Made by a program: the position numbers and the translations under genes
Notes under the pieces: model-generated
Told to the model about the DNA's origin: nothing
The model's database searches: none
What the model saw: the letters and a program-made list of their open reading frames with translations, nothing else
Shown: positions 16,913 to 18,159 of the stretch, one piece after another
How positions within the stretch are numbered: the first letter of the stretch is position 1
Layout of the letters: each line of letters begins with the position of its first letter
Origin: Actinomycetes bacterium
GTDB taxonomy: Bacteria > Actinomycetota > Actinomycetes > Actinomycetales > Cellulomonadaceae
DNA length: 18,159 bases
NCBI GenBank assembly: GCA_023401045.1
Contig: JAEXEM010000210.1
Span: 1-18,159 of the forward strand
Reading direction: 5' to 3'

Positions 16913-18090
16913 GTGAGAAGCGACGCGGCCTCGGCCGCGGACTCGGTGCGCTCATCCCCACGGGGCTCGATGCGCCGCGCAGCACGGGGGACCGTCCGGT
17001 GGACGTCTTCTTCCCCGACACCCGCAAGGAGGAGGCAGCCGCCGCACAAGGCGCAGCGGCTGCCGACGCCGAGGTGACGCCGCCTGCCCCCGCGACGGAC
17101 ACCGCGGGTACGAACGGCGCGACGACGAACGGGTCCACAGCGAACGGCAGCGCAGCCGACGGCACCGCAGCTGACGGCACGTCGGCACCCGGGTCCCCGT
17201 CGTCCACGGTCGGCACGACCGCGGAGTCGCCCCTCGCGGACGCGACGGCCGACCTCGACGGACTCCTCCCCGTCCCGGGAGCGAGGTTCGCCGAGCTGCC
17301 CGTCGAGACCATCCGGCCGAACCCGCGCCAGCCACGGACGGTCTTCGACGAGGACGCGCTCGCCGAGCTCGTCGGCTCGATCCGGGAGATCGGGGTCCTC
17401 CAGCCGGTCGTCGTCCGCGCAGTCGGTGACGGCTACGAGCTCATCATGGGGGAGCGGCGCTGGCGTGCCACCCAGGAGGCCGGCCTCACGACGATCCCCG
17501 CGATCATCCGCGAGACCGAGGACTCCGATCTCCTGCGTGACGCGCTCCTGGAGAACCTCCACCGCTCGCAGCTCAACCCGCTCGAGGAGGCGGCCGCCTA
17601 CCAGCAGCTCCTCGACGACTTCGGGTGCACGCACGAGGAGCTCGCGACCCGGATCCACCGCTCACGGCCGCAGATCTCCAACACGCTGCGGCTCCTGCGG
17701 CTACCTCCGCTGGTCCAGCGCCGGGTCGCCGCGGGCGTGCTGTCGGCGGGTCACGCCCGTGCGCTCCTCGGCCTGAGCGACGGCGCCGCGATCGAGCGCC
17801 TCGCGCAGCGGATCGTGGCCGAGGGCCTGTCGGTGCGGGCTGTCGAGGAGATCGTCGCCCTCGGTGGCGACGAGACCGCCCCCACGCGACGCCCCCGTAC
17901 CCGGGCAGGCATCCGCAACGAGGCGCTCGACGACCTCGCCGCCCGCCTCTCGGACCGCTTCGAGACCCGCGTGAAGGTCGACCTCGGCAAGACCCGCGGC
18001 AAGCTGACGGTCGAGTTCGCCTCCGTGCAGGACCTCAACCGCATCCTCGGGGCCCTCGCCCCTGACGACCCGGGCGTCCTCAAGGGCTGA
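16909..18090 (+). CDS. parB: chromosome partitioning protein ParB
   Basis: Encodes 393 residues. ParB binds parS and, in known homologues, acts as a CTP-dependent sliding clamp that spreads along DNA and stimulates ParA. The N-terminus [17 protein letters not shown] is the conserved ParA-interacting segment. A disordered Ala/Thr/Gly linker (about 38-120) follows. The CTP-binding core contains GERRWRA (181-187) and [14 protein letters not shown]. The helix-turn-helix lies in [31 protein letters not shown]. The C-terminus ([34 protein letters not shown]) is the dimerisation domain. The GTG start overlaps the parA stop by four bases, with a strong AAGGAGGA upstream. Its targets are the parS sites in this window. 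Confidence 0.97.
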   Translation: MSEKRRGLGRGLGALIPTGLDAPRSTGDRPVDVFFPDTRKEEAAAAQGAAAADAEVTPPAPATDTAGTNGATTNGSTANGSAADGTAADGTSAPGSPSSTVGTTAESPLADATADLDGLLPVPGARFAELPVETIRPNPRQPRTVFDEDALAELVGSIREIGVLQPVVVRAVGDGYELIMGERRWRATQEAGLTTIPAIIRETEDSDLLRDALLENLHRSQLNPLEEAAAYQQLLDDFGCTHEELATRIHRSRPQISNTLRLLRLPPLVQRRVAAGVLSAGHARALLGLSDGAAIERLAQRIVAEGLSVRAVEEIVALGGDETAPTRRPRTRAGIRNEALDDLAARLSDRFETRVKVDLGKTRGKLTVEFASVQDLNRILGALAPDDPGVLKG

Positions 18091-18128
18091 TCGCAGAGTC
18101 GCAGCCTGCAGACACGACCTAGGGGCGG

Positions 18129-18159
18129 CCCCCCCCCCCCCGGGGGGGGCCCCCCCCCC
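18129..18159. repeat. C/G homopolymer runs at window end
   Basis: C13, then G8, then C10 close the window. The runs could pair as a hairpin after parB, but pure homopolymers at a sequence end look more like a sequencing or assembly artefact. The preceding 38 bases after parB hold no recognisable feature. Confidence 0.6.

Overview
The window is a chromosomal replication-origin region from a high-GC Gram-positive bacterium. The order DUF721-recF-gnd-dnaN-oriC-dnaA // rpmH-rnpA-yidD-yidC-jag ... rsmG-parA-parB, frequent GTG/TTG starts, strongly G/C-ending codons, TTGTCCACA-type DnaA boxes and GTTTCACGTGGAAC-type parS sites point to Actinomycetota, most likely Micrococcales close to Cellulomonas. 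The genus is inferred from gene order and protein flavour only.

Left block (1-5854, minus strand): dnaA, the presumed oriC (3551-4297, with DnaA boxes and a perfect inverted repeat), dnaN, a short-form 6-phosphogluconate dehydrogenase gene, recF and the start of a DUF721 gene that runs off the window. Divergent block (6448-9059, plus strand): rpmH, rnpA, yidD, yidC and jag, closely packed as one operon behind a recognisable promoter and closed by a strong hairpin with a GCAA loop. Right block (14041-18090, plus strand): rsmG, parA and parB, overlapping by 11 and 4 bases, so probably translationally coupled.

The unusual part lies between jag and rsmG, genes that are often close neighbours. 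About 4.9 kb (9116-14012) holds no convincing gene. It carries many copies of the ParB target parS: seven exact matches to GTTTCACGTGGAAC plus many variants. Seven of these sites form a tandem array (11943-12159) whose sites start at exact 31-bp intervals, about three helical turns, all in the same orientation. An exact parS also overlaps the ribosome-binding region of rsmG. Two more lie inside the parA coding sequence, within a roughly 430-residue low-complexity N-terminal extension, where each reads as Val-Ser-Arg-Gly-Thr with A/T-ending codons foreign to the gene. In total there are nine exact sites.

My reading is that the jag-rsmG gap is an expanded bacterial centromere next to its own parAB operon, with iteron-like phased parS repeats. 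ParB would load there, with possible feedback on rsmG-parA-parB expression. Other degenerate repeats occur in the same gap: a roughly 46-bp family at 13500-13800, two 17-bp tandem duplications and a diverged duplication near 10.2 kb. The last 31 bases of the window are C/G homopolymers and may be an assembly artefact.
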